Source: Noviherbaspirillum sp. L7-7A (GTDB taxonomy: Bacteria > Pseudomonadota > Gammaproteobacteria > Burkholderiales > Burkholderiaceae_D). Taken from it: DNA of 64,000 bases. A program made the translations under genes and the position numbers. A model generated the notes under the pieces. It had not been told where the DNA came from and did not search any database. It was given only the letters and a program-made list of their open reading frames with translations. Shown here one piece after another: positions 7,453-14,615 of the stretch (position 1 is the stretch's first letter; each line of letters opens with the position of its first letter). The DNA is taken from positions 2,108,001 to 2,172,000 of the forward strand of contig NZ_JAHQRJ010000001.1 in the NCBI RefSeq assembly GCF_019052805.1, read 5' to 3'.

Positions 7453-8142
7453 CTAGCGTTTGACGCTGGCGACGTCCTGCACCGCCGCAACGATATTCGG
7501 GTAAGCGCCGCAGCGGCAGAGATTGCCGCTCATGCGCTCGCGGATTTCCTGTGCGTCCAGTGCGATCGGTATTTGGCGCACATCTTTCGTGACGGCGCTG
7601 GCGGCATTCGCGGCAGCTTCGTTGAGCAGGCCGGCGGCCGAGCAGATCTGGCCCGGCGTGCAGTAGCCGCACTGGAAGGCGTCGCGCTCGATGAAGGCCG
7701 CCTGCAGCGGATGCAGCGCGCCTTGCTGCCCCAGTCCTTCGATGGTGGTGACTTCCTGGCCTTCATGCATGATGGCCAGCGTCAGGCAGGCATTGATGCG
7801 GCGTCCTTCCACCAGCACGGTGCAGGCGCCGCACTGGCCACGGTCGCAGCCTTTCTTGGCGCCGGTCAGCCCCACCACTTCCCGCAGCGCGTCCAGCAGG
7901 GTGACCCGCGGCTCCAGGTTCAGCCGGTGTTCGCGGCCGTTGATGCGCAGCAGCACCGGCACGGCGGCCGCCGCCGCCGGCGTTGCGTTGGCTGGCCGCG
8001 CCGGAGCCGCCTCGGCGCCTCCCAGCGGCGTGGCCAGCCCGCCTATGGTGGCCACCGCGGTCTGGATGAAGCCGCGCCGCGTCAGGGCTGCGCGGGAAAG
8101 CTCGTCGAACGACCTTTCAGGGTCGGAGGCATCGTTTTGCAT
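7453..8142 (-). CDS. paoA: 2Fe-2S subunit of the PaoABC-type oxidoreductase, Tat-exported
   Basis: This 229-aa small subunit carries two [2Fe-2S] clusters. The plant-type ferredoxin domain has Cys in GCDRGQCGACTVLVEG and INAC (about residues 105-130). The C-terminal cluster is in QCGYCTPGQ and NLCRCGAY. The N-terminus has a twin-arginine signal (TRRGFIQTAVATIGGLA, about residues 21-37), so the folded heterotrimer is probably exported to the periplasm, as known for E. coli PaoABC. It is the first gene of a three-gene operon reading leftward; its promoter should lie in the roughly 290-bp gap shared with the divergent lipoprotein gene. Confidence 0.92.
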   Translation of the reverse strand: MQNDASDPERSFDELSRAALTRRGFIQTAVATIGGLATPLGGAEAAPARPANATPAAAAAVPVLLRINGREHRLNLEPRVTLLDALREVVGLTGAKKGCDRGQCGACTVLVEGRRINACLTLAIMHEGQEVTTIEGLGQQGALHPLQAAFIERDAFQCGYCTPGQICSAAGLLNEAAANAASAVTKDVRQIPIALDAQEIRERMSGNLCRCGAYPNIVAAVQDVASVKR

Positions 8143-8436
8143 GGTATGGCGCCTGTCTGGATAGGACGGCCCGGCGTTTGTGCCCGGCCCGATGCGGGCA
8201 CGGCCAATGCAAATTCGATACCATGCCGCTGCGCAGGCAGCAATTGGCGTATGGATGCCTGCAACAACGTGGCCTGCCGGTAAAGCCGTGTAATTTTTAC
8301 AGCCGAGCCGCGCATCCTGCCGCTTTCTTCAATTCAACTCTCCCTCGCAGAATCTATGACGGGCCCGTTGGCGGACGTGGCCGCAATCCTGTAGTGTCCT
8401 GCACTGCTTGCTTTTGACAAAAATTAAGGAGACCCA
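8143..8436. promoter_or_regulatory. Divergent intergenic region of paoA and the lipoprotein hydrolase
   Basis: These 294 bases hold no credible gene. They must contain the promoters of both outward-reading transcripts. The visible signal for the rightward gene is the ribosome-binding site AAGGAG at 8426-8431, before ATG 8437. TTGACA at 8414-8419 is too close to the start codon to be its -35. I could not identify a convincing promoter pair or operator. Confidence 0.3.
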
Positions 8437-9837
8437 ATGAAGCCTGTCCTAACTCTTCCCCTGTTTGCGGCCGCGCTGATGGCAGGCTGCGCCAGCCAGG
8501 GCGACACCAATACCACCGCCGATGCCACGCCGCCCATCGTCTTCGTGCACGGCAATGGCGACAGCGCCGCGCTCTGGCAAACCACCTACTGGCGTTTCGA
8601 GAGCAATGGCTGGCCGCGCTCGCACCTGCATGCGATCAACCTGCCCTACCCGCTGGCGCGCGACGACGACGGCAAGCCGCAGCCCGGCCGTACCTCCACC
8701 GCCGAGCACCGCGATTACCTGAAGAAGGAAATCGACCAGGTGCTGCGCCAGACCGGCGCCAGCAAGGTGGTTTTGGTGGGCAACTCCCGCGGCGGCAATG
8801 CGATCCGCAATTACATCCAGACCAGCATGCAGCAGACCGGCACGGTGGCCGTCTCCCATGCGATCCTCGGCGGCACGCCCAACCATGGCGTGTGGTCGCG
8901 CGCCGGTGAGCGCGAAGGCAATGAATTCGCCGGCACCGGCTCTTTCCTGACCGGCCTGAACGCGCCGAAGAACGCCGCCGGCGACGAAGTCGCCGGCCCG
9001 GTGCGCTGGATGACGATACGCTCGGACAACAACGACAAATATGCCCAGCCCGACGCCGGCTGGCCGGCAAGCACCGGCAAACCCACCGGCGTCGACTACG
9101 CCGGGCCGGAACTGAAGGGCGCGCGCAATGTGGTCGTCCCCGGCATCGACCACCGTGAAACCTCGTACAGCGCACCGGCATTCGAGGCGACCTACCGCTT
9201 CATCACCGGACACGCGCCGGTTCGCCTGGACATTGCGCCCGAGTCGCAGGTGCAGTTGTCCGGCATGGTGACCGGCTCCGGCATCGACCCGCTGGATGCG
9301 AAATCCGGCAACTTCGCCAACAATCTCCCGCTGCCCGGGGCGAAGCTGGAAGTGTATGCAGTGCAGCCGGATGGCCCGGATGCCGGCGCGCGCATCGGCC
9401 AGCCGCTGCATGTGCAGACCATCGCCGCCGACGGCAAGTGGGGCCCGTTCCGGGCGCAGGCCAACAGGCCCTACGAGTTCGTGATCGGCGCGCCGGGCTA
9501 TGCGACCACCCACGTCTACCGCAGCGGCTTTCCGCGCTCCAGCGACATCGTGATCCTGCGGCCGGAGCGTATCGCCGAAGCCGACCGTGCAGCGAAGCAG
9601 ATCGTGATCCTGACCCGGCCGCGCGGCTACCTCGACGCCGGCCGCGACCGCATGCTGCTGGATGGCCGCGCGCCCGCCGGCCTGCCGCCCCACGGCGGCA
9701 TGCTGGCCAGCAGCAAGCTGCTGCTGCAGGAAACCGCGCCACGCGCAGTCCAGGCCGAGTTCAACGGCGAGCGCCTTGCCGGGCGCAGCTGGAATGCGGC
9801 GGATGGCGAGGTGACGGTGCTGGAAATCACCCAGTAA
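8437..9837 (+). CDS. Lipoprotein alpha/beta hydrolase with C-terminal beta domain (466 aa)
   Basis: A lipoprotein signal ends in LMAGC (lipobox, Cys 18), so the protein should be membrane-anchored outside the cytoplasm. An alpha/beta hydrolase domain follows: oxyanion-type IVFVHGNGDSAALW (about residue 35), nucleophile elbow VGNSRGGNA (Ser near 115) and a probable catalytic His in VPGIDHRET (about 235). From about residue 265 there is a separate beta-rich part (LPGAKLEVYAVQPDG…GYATTHVYRSGF) resembling carboxypeptidase-regulatory or transthyretin-like domains, perhaps for binding. The substrate is unknown; an esterase or lipase is plausible. RBS AAGGAG precedes the ATG. Confidence 0.75.
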   Translation: MKPVLTLPLFAAALMAGCASQGDTNTTADATPPIVFVHGNGDSAALWQTTYWRFESNGWPRSHLHAINLPYPLARDDDGKPQPGRTSTAEHRDYLKKEIDQVLRQTGASKVVLVGNSRGGNAIRNYIQTSMQQTGTVAVSHAILGGTPNHGVWSRAGEREGNEFAGTGSFLTGLNAPKNAAGDEVAGPVRWMTIRSDNNDKYAQPDAGWPASTGKPTGVDYAGPELKGARNVVVPGIDHRETSYSAPAFEATYRFITGHAPVRLDIAPESQVQLSGMVTGSGIDPLDAKSGNFANNLPLPGAKLEVYAVQPDGPDAGARIGQPLHVQTIAADGKWGPFRAQANRPYEFVIGAPGYATTHVYRSGFPRSSDIVILRPERIAEADRAAKQIVILTRPRGYLDAGRDRMLLDGRAPAGLPPHGGMLASSKLLLQETAPRAVQAEFNGERLAGRSWNAADGEVTVLEITQ

Positions 9838-9849
9838 AACGCGTCGGGG

Positions 9850-10737
9850 TCAGCCCTGGTGCGCCGGCGCTGGCAGCGCTGCCAGCGCCGATTGCACCGT
9901 CGGATAATGCAGCCGCATGCCCAGTTCCTGCATGATGCGGTCGTTGCGCAGGCGGCGCGACTCCGACATGAAGGACAGCATCATCGGCGACACCGCCTCG
10001 CGCAACTGGGCGCGCGGCAGGCGCGGCGGCCGCGGCAGCTGGCAGGCGTCGGCCACCGCATCGAAATACTCGGCCATGCGCATGTCGCTGTCGTCCACGG
10101 CGTGATAGAGGCGCGACGGCGCGCCGCGAAACAGCGCCAGCAAAATCAGCCGCGCCAGGTCGTCGGCGTGGATATGGTTGGTGTAGACATCGTCCTCGGC
10201 CACCAGCGCCGGCGTGCCCTTGTGCAGCCGCTCCAGCGGCAGCCGGTCATGGGCATAGATGCCCGGCACTCTCAATATTGCCAACCGCCCGCCTGATCTT
10301 TTCGCCCAGCGCCGCAGCACGCGCTCGGCATCCACCCTGCGCACCGCGCGCGGATTGGCCGGCCGCACCGGCCGGGTTTCATCGAACACCGCGCCGCCGC
10401 AGTCGCCATAGACCCCGGTGGTACTCACATAAACCAGGCTGGTACCCTGGGGTAAAATGGCGGCCAGATTGCGGGTGCGGCTGTCAATGGCGCCCGCGGC
10501 GGGCGGCGGCGCCAGGTGAATGACATGACTGGCCAGCCGCGCCAGACGCGCCAGCGTCGCCGGCTGATCCAGGTTTGCCGTCAGCGGCACGGCGCCGGCC
10601 GCGCGCAGTTCGGCATGACGCGCCGGCTGGCTGGTCGCCGCATAGACCCGAAAGCGGTCGCGCACCAGCGGCAACAGCCGCATGCCGACGTCGCCGCAAC
10701 CAATGATCAGCAGCCGTGGCTTGCCGATCTTATTCAT
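9850..10737 (-). CDS. NAD(P)-dependent epimerase/dehydratase-like (SDR) protein
   Basis: An extended short-chain dehydrogenase-like protein of 295 aa. The Rossmann nucleotide motif is LLIIGCGDVGMRL (about residue 9), and LVYVSTTGVYGDCGG (about 115) is the equivalent of the SDR Ser/Tyr region (Y followed by G rather than the classic YxxxK). Similar proteins are usually annotated as NAD-dependent epimerase/dehydratase or YeeZ-like, with unproven substrates. It ends 12 nt from the convergent hydrolase gene and starts 27 nt from the divergent reductase gene. An alternative in-frame ATG five codons upstream (10752) is possible. Confidence 0.75.
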   Translation of the reverse strand: MNKIGKPRLLIIGCGDVGMRLLPLVRDRFRVYAATSQPARHAELRAAGAVPLTANLDQPATLARLARLASHVIHLAPPPAAGAIDSRTRNLAAILPQGTSLVYVSTTGVYGDCGGAVFDETRPVRPANPRAVRRVDAERVLRRWAKRSGGRLAILRVPGIYAHDRLPLERLHKGTPALVAEDDVYTNHIHADDLARLILLALFRGAPSRLYHAVDDSDMRMAEYFDAVADACQLPRPPRLPRAQLREAVSPMMLSFMSESRRLRNDRIMQELGMRLHYPTVQSALAALPAPAHQG

Positions 10738-10764
10738 GGACAATTTTTTCATTTGCGGGATTGT

Positions 10765-11793
10765 ATGACTTTCCAAGTAACGGTAGAGCCCAGCGGCCGC
10801 CAATTCAGCTGCGACGAAGACGAAACCGTGCTGGCCGCCGCCATCCGCGCCGGCGTCGGCCTGCCCTACGGCTGCAAGAACGGCGCCTGCGGCAGCTGCC
10901 GCGGCAAGCTGGTTTCGGGCGAGGTCAGCCATCGGGCCCACCAGGAACGGGCGCTGCCGGTGGCCGACGAGGCGCGCGGCTTCGCCCTGTTCTGCTGCGC
11001 CGTGCCGCACAGCGACCTGGTGATCGAGGCGCGCGAGGTGCTGGGCATCGGCGAATTCCCGATCAAGAAAATGCCGACCCGGGTGGCTAAGATAGACCGC
11101 GTCACCGACGATGTGATCGTGCTGTCGCTGCAGCTGCCGGCCAACGAGCGGCTGCAGTACCGCGCCGGCCAGTTCATCGAATTCATCCTGAAGGATGGCC
11201 GCCGCCGCAGCTACAGCATGGCCAATGCGCCGCACCTGGACGAGCACCTGACGCTCCACATCCGCCATCTGCCGGGCGGCGTCTTCACCGACCATGTATT
11301 CAACACGATGAAGGAGCGCGACATCCTGCGCTTCGAAGGCCCGCTGGGCACCTTCTTCCTGCGCGAGGACAGCAGCAAGCCCATCGTGATGCTGGCTTCC
11401 GGCACCGGGTTCGCGCCGATCAAGGCCATGGTGGAACAGGCGCAGCACAACAAGATGACGCGTCCGATCACCCTGTACTGGGGCGGCCGCCGGCCGGGCG
11501 ACCTGTACATGGATGCGCTGTGCCGCGAGTGGGCCGAGACCCTGCCCAACTTCCGCTACGTGCCGGTGATATCGGATGCCAAACCCGAGGACAACTGGCA
11601 GGGCCGCACCGGCTTCGTGCATCGCGCCGTGATCGAAGACCTGCCCGACCTGTCCGGTTACCAGGTCTATGCCTGCGGCGCGCCGGCCATGGTGAATGCG
11701 GCCCAGAATGACTTCACCGCGCAGTGCAAGCTGCCGGCCGACGAATTCTATGCCGACGCCTTCACCTCGGAAGCCGACCTGGCCGCACCGTGA
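10765..11793 (+). CDS. Ferredoxin-type NAD(P)H oxidoreductase (2Fe-2S + FAD), 342 aa
   Basis: A single-chain electron-transfer reductase. The N-terminal 2Fe-2S ferredoxin domain has PYGCKNGACGSCRGKL (about residues 32-47) and a fourth Cys in ALFCCAV (about 77). The ferredoxin-NADP reductase part follows, with flavin motif RRRSYSMANAP (about 150) and pyridine-nucleotide motifs VMLASGTGFAPIKAM (about 210) and YACGAPAMV (about 305). Such proteins are often labelled CDP-6-deoxy-delta-3,4-glucoseen reductase, but no deoxysugar genes are nearby, so I read it only as a generic NAD(P)H reductase that feeds an unknown oxygenase or dehydrogenase. Confidence 0.85.
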   Translation: MTFQVTVEPSGRQFSCDEDETVLAAAIRAGVGLPYGCKNGACGSCRGKLVSGEVSHRAHQERALPVADEARGFALFCCAVPHSDLVIEAREVLGIGEFPIKKMPTRVAKIDRVTDDVIVLSLQLPANERLQYRAGQFIEFILKDGRRRSYSMANAPHLDEHLTLHIRHLPGGVFTDHVFNTMKERDILRFEGPLGTFFLREDSSKPIVMLASGTGFAPIKAMVEQAQHNKMTRPITLYWGGRRPGDLYMDALCREWAETLPNFRYVPVISDAKPEDNWQGRTGFVHRAVIEDLPDLSGYQVYACGAPAMVNAAQNDFTAQCKLPADEFYADAFTSEADLAAP

Positions 11794-11819
11794 TTGCGCA
11801 AGCCGGCGATGCGGGTCGT

Positions 11820-11848
11820 TTGACGCGCTGCGATAAAAATCATACTAT
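11820..11848 (+). promoter_or_regulatory. Sigma70-type promoter of the aminotransferase leader
   Basis: TTGACG (11820-11825), a 17-bp spacer and TACTAT (11843-11848) make a good housekeeping promoter. Transcription should begin near 11855, so the transcript would have a leader of about 130 nt before the aminotransferase ATG at 11989 and must pass the terminator at 11941-11972. Confidence 0.65.
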
Positions 11849-11855
11849 CGCCGGC

Positions 11856-11924
11856 ATGCCAAATTCACTGACCGCCTCGCGACGCCGCATCCCGCATCCT
11901 GAACCCGGGAAGCCGTGCGCGTGA
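11856..11924 (+). CDS. Candidate 22-residue leader peptide with three consecutive Arg codons
   Basis: An ATG at 11856, almost at the predicted transcription start, opens a 22-codon frame ending TGA at 11922-11924. It contains Ser-Arg-Arg-Arg (codons TCG CGA CGC CGC, 11877-11888). The frame ends 17 nt before the terminator stem and precedes a gene of the arginine-type aminotransferase family. That is the layout expected of a translation-coupled attenuator, but there is no Shine-Dalgarno sequence and the peptide would be essentially leaderless. Treat it as a hypothesis. Confidence 0.3.
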   Translation: MPNSLTASRRRIPHPEPGKPCA

Positions 11925-11940
11925 ATGTCAGTCAGTCACC

Positions 11941-11972
11941 AAGCCACAGGTCAGCCCTGTGGCTTTTTTTTT
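11941..11972 (+). terminator. Intrinsic terminator in the 5' leader (probable attenuator)
   Basis: AGCCACAGG (11942-11950) pairs perfectly with CCTGTGGCT (11956-11964) around a 5-nt loop and is followed by a run of eight or nine T's. It lies downstream of the only visible promoter and only 17 nt before the aminotransferase start, so it should act on that gene's own transcript. The sequence CTGACC at 11868-11873 can pair with GGTCAG at 11949-11954, inside the stem/loop, giving a possible competing structure (inference). Confidence 0.8.
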
Positions 11973-11988
11973 GAACAGGAGTCATCAA

Positions 11989-13197
11989 ATGGAATTCAGC
12001 CAGTACGACACCGACGCGCTGCTCTACATCACCAACCGCCCGCCGCTGGTCTTCACCGAAGGCCAGGGCATGTGGCTGACCGACCATACCGGCAAGCGCT
12101 ACCTCGATTACCTGCAGGGCTGGGCGGTGAACTGCCTGGGCCATTCGCCGCAATGCGTACAGGATGCGCTGACCGCGCAGGCGAAGAAGCTGATCAACCC
12201 CTCGCCCGCCTTCTACAACGAGCCGATGGTGTCGCTGGCTTCGGCACTCACCGCCAACTCCTGCTTCGACCGCGTGTTCTTCGCCAACAGCGGCGCCGAA
12301 GCCAATGAAAGCGCGATCAAGCTGGCGCGCAAGTGGGGCCAGAAGACGCCCAATGAAAAAGGCGAGAGCCGCCACGAGATCATCACCTTCGATCACAGCT
12401 TCCACGGCCGCACCCTGGCGACCATGTCGGCCAGCGGCAAGCCAGGCTGGGACAAGATCTTCGCGCCACAGGTATCGGGCTTCCACAAGGCCGACCTGAA
12501 CGACATCGCCACCGTCGAAAACCTCATTACCGACCGTACCGTGGCGGTGATGCTGGAACCGGTGCAGGGCGAAGGCGGCGTGATCCCCGCCAGCCGCGAA
12601 TTCATGCAGGCGCTGAGGAAGCTGACGAAGGAGCGCAAGCTGCTGCTGATCGTCGACGAAGTGCAGAGCGGCATGGGCAGGACTGGCGAGCTGTTTGCCT
12701 ACCAGCTTTCCGGCATCGAGCCCGACATCATGACCCTGGGCAAGGGCATTGGCGGCGGCGTGCCGCTATCGGCCATGCTGTGCAAGGAAGAAGTCGCCTG
12801 CTTCGAGCCGGGCGACCAGGGCGGCACCTACAACGGCAATCCGCTGATGACGGCGGTGGGCGGCGCGGTGCTGAAGGCCCTTCTGGAGCCGGGCTTCCTG
12901 CCTGGCGTGCGCGAGAAAGGCGATTACCTTCGCGGCGAACTGCTGAAGCTGACCGACCGCTTCGGCCTGGCAGGCGAGCGCGGCAAGGGTTTGCTGCGGG
13001 CGCTGAAGCTGGGCCGTGCTATCGGCCCGCAGATCGTCGAGCTGGCGCGCGACATGGAGCCGGTGGGCTTGCTGCTTAATTCGCCACGGCCGGATCTGCT
13101 GCGCTTCATGCCGGCGCTGAATGTGAGCACGGAGGAGATTGACCAGATGATCGCGATGCTGGCGGAGGTGCTGGAAAAGGTGGAAAAACAGGGGTAA
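11989..13197 (+). CDS. argD: Acetylornithine/ornithine-type class III aminotransferase (402 aa)
   Basis: A PLP-dependent class III aminotransferase, closest in appearance to acetylornithine transaminase of arginine synthesis (transfers an amino group from acetylornithine to 2-oxoglutarate). Phosphate-binding [18 protein letters not shown] is near residue 98, [14 protein letters not shown] (cofactor Asp) near 220, and TLGKGIGGG near 248 carries the Schiff-base Lys. ATG 11989 is chosen because AGGAG lies 8 nt upstream; a GTG extension to 11959 would run through the terminator hairpin. The class has members acting on 4-aminobutyrate or succinylornithine, so the substrate is not certain. Confidence 0.8.
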   Translation: MEFSQYDTDALLYITNRPPLVFTEGQGMWLTDHTGKRYLDYLQGWAVNCLGHSPQCVQDALTAQAKKLINPSPAFYNEPMVSLASALTANSCFDRVFFANSGAEANESAIKLARKWGQKTPNEKGESRHEIITFDHSFHGRTLATMSASGKPGWDKIFAPQVSGFHKADLNDIATVENLITDRTVAVMLEPVQGEGGVIPASREFMQALRKLTKERKLLLIVDEVQSGMGRTGELFAYQLSGIEPDIMTLGKGIGGGVPLSAMLCKEEVACFEPGDQGGTYNGNPLMTAVGGAVLKALLEPGFLPGVREKGDYLRGELLKLTDRFGLAGERGKGLLRALKLGRAIGPQIVELARDMEPVGLLLNSPRPDLLRFMPALNVSTEEIDQMIAMLAEVLEKVEKQG

Positions 13198-13354
13198 GTT
13201 GAATTCCAGGCCGCTGGCAATCGACCACCGGCTTGGAATTGCTTAAGTACATAGAACGCCCGGAACACTTCCATTCAAAAATTGCAAAAATGCCTTTGAA
13301 CGTATCGACTCATGAAGCTCGGAGAAATTCACACCGATACTTCATCATCAGAAC

Positions 13355-14398
13355 GGCTTTGTTGCGCAAATCGGGCAGCCAAGCGCATTGGCAGCAATTC
13401 GGGTAGGCTGGGTGCATGAAACCCGCTGCTCGGAAGTACCAAACGACGAACTGGAAAGCCTATAACGCGGCATTAAAGGCGCGTGGCTCTCTGCTGATCT
13501 GGCTCGATCCCACTATGAACTGGCACGGCCAGGCAAACGGTAAGCGTGGACGAAGTCCAACCTTTAGTGACGAAGCCATTCAGTTCTGTCTGAGTATCAA
13601 ATGCCTGTTCAGCTTGCCGCTACGCCAGGCCATGGGCATGACGCAAAGCTTGCTGCAATTGACAGGCCTCGACTGGCCCGTCCCCGACTACAGCACGATA
13701 AGCCGCCGGCAAAAGAAATTGCGCGTTGCCATCGAAGTCATGCCCACCACGACCGGCCTGCACCTGCTGGTCGATAGCACCGGCATCAAGATGCTGGGCG
13801 AAGGCGAATGGAAGACCAGGAAGCATGGCGCTGATTACCGCCGCCAATGGCGCAAAGTCCATCTTGGCATTGATGCTTCCACACTCGAGATTCGCGCGAT
13901 GGAAGTGACGGACAACAGTATCGGCGATGCGCCTATGTTGCCCAACCTATTGGGTCAGATTCCTCCAGAAGAGCTGCTCGCCAGCGTCAGTGGTGATGGC
14001 GCTTACGATACGAAGGGCTGCCATGAAGCCATCGCACGACGTCAGGCCGATGCCATAATCCCGATCCGGAAAAATGCCAAGCTATGGAAGATGAATCGCA
14101 TTGGTGCCACGGCACGAAATGAGATTCTACGAGCGACACGCCGACTGGGCCGAACGATCTGGAAGAAATGGAGTGGCTATCACCGACGAAGTTTGGTCGA
14201 GACTAAGATGCGCTGCTTCAAGCTACTTGGCGAACGCATCATGGCCCGTGACTTTGATCGGCAAGTCGCTGAATTACAGGTCCGTGCCGCTGTGCTGAAT
14301 CGCTTTACGCGCCTTGGCACGCCAATTACGGTCGCTATGCCATAAATCCATCTACAGCAAGGTTAACTCGTCCCTTACTTTATTTCTGCAACAGAGCC
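13355..14398 (+). mobile_element. IS5-family element, IS903-like ends (about 1044 bp)
   Basis: The left end GGCTTTGTTGCGCAAAT (13355) and the complement of the right end, GGCTCTGTTGCAGAAAT (ending 14398), form inverted repeats with a few mismatches. The GGCTTTGTTG start is typical of the IS903 group. It contains one intact transposase. The flanking bases (CATCAGAAC on the left, AAATTCCTG on the right) do not match, so no 9-bp target duplication is visible. That suggests an old insertion or a rearrangement using one end. Confidence 0.8.
13416..14345 (+). CDS. IS5-family (IS903-like) transposase, 309 aa
   Basis: A full-length DDE transposase in one frame. The N-terminal part (about 1-100) includes the DUF4372-like WLDPTMNWHG and FCLSIKCLFSLPLRQ segments. 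The catalytic residues are in LHLLVDSTGIK (Asp, about 113), SVSGDGAYDTKG (Asp, about 195) and RSLVETKMRCFKLLG (Glu with the K of YREXXK, about 260). The frame is unbroken and all three acidic residues are present, so it could be active. It lies between the aminotransferase and lpdA, both transcribed away from or into it without being interrupted. Confidence 0.88.
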   Translation: MKPAARKYQTTNWKAYNAALKARGSLLIWLDPTMNWHGQANGKRGRSPTFSDEAIQFCLSIKCLFSLPLRQAMGMTQSLLQLTGLDWPVPDYSTISRRQKKLRVAIEVMPTTTGLHLLVDSTGIKMLGEGEWKTRKHGADYRRQWRKVHLGIDASTLEIRAMEVTDNSIGDAPMLPNLLGQIPPEELLASVSGDGAYDTKGCHEAIARRQADAIIPIRKNAKLWKMNRIGATARNEILRATRRLGRTIWKKWSGYHRRSLVETKMRCFKLLGERIMARDFDRQVAELQVRAAVLNRFTRLGTPITVAMP

Positions 14399-14560
14399 AA
14401 ATTCCTGTGAAAAAGCGTTCCTCCTGAAAAACAGATTTTTATCCACGGGCGATGGGCCAATCAGCACGCCGCTAGTGATCGCCAGTACATCTTTTGGCGA
14501 GCTTTTTATAAAACGCCAAGCCTTGCTCACCAACCCGGCGCCATGCGCCGATGTCAAATG

Positions 14561-14595
14561 AAAAACGGGCATGGACGCTTGCGCGTCCATGCCCG
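14561..14595 (-). terminator. Intrinsic terminator of the pyruvate dehydrogenase operon
   Basis: On the minus strand a 13-bp perfect stem (CGGGCATGGACGC against GCGTCCATGCCCG, loop of 4) is followed by TTTTT, about 20 nt past the lpdA stop. This is a strong rho-independent terminator. The rest of 14399-14615 contains no gene that I can support. Confidence 0.85.
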
Positions 14596-14615
14596 CTTCA
14601 ATAGGAAACCCCGCC

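Noticed and set aside
10516-10764. Upstream in-frame extension of the ferredoxin reductase
   Set aside because: It lies wholly within the divergent SDR gene and lacks family similarity; the ferredoxin domain begins at the ATG at 10765.
11925-12308. Open frame reading through the attenuator into the aminotransferase
   Set aside because: It is out of frame with the aminotransferase and reads through the terminator and T-run; the aminotransferase frame has an AGGAG site and full PLP motifs.
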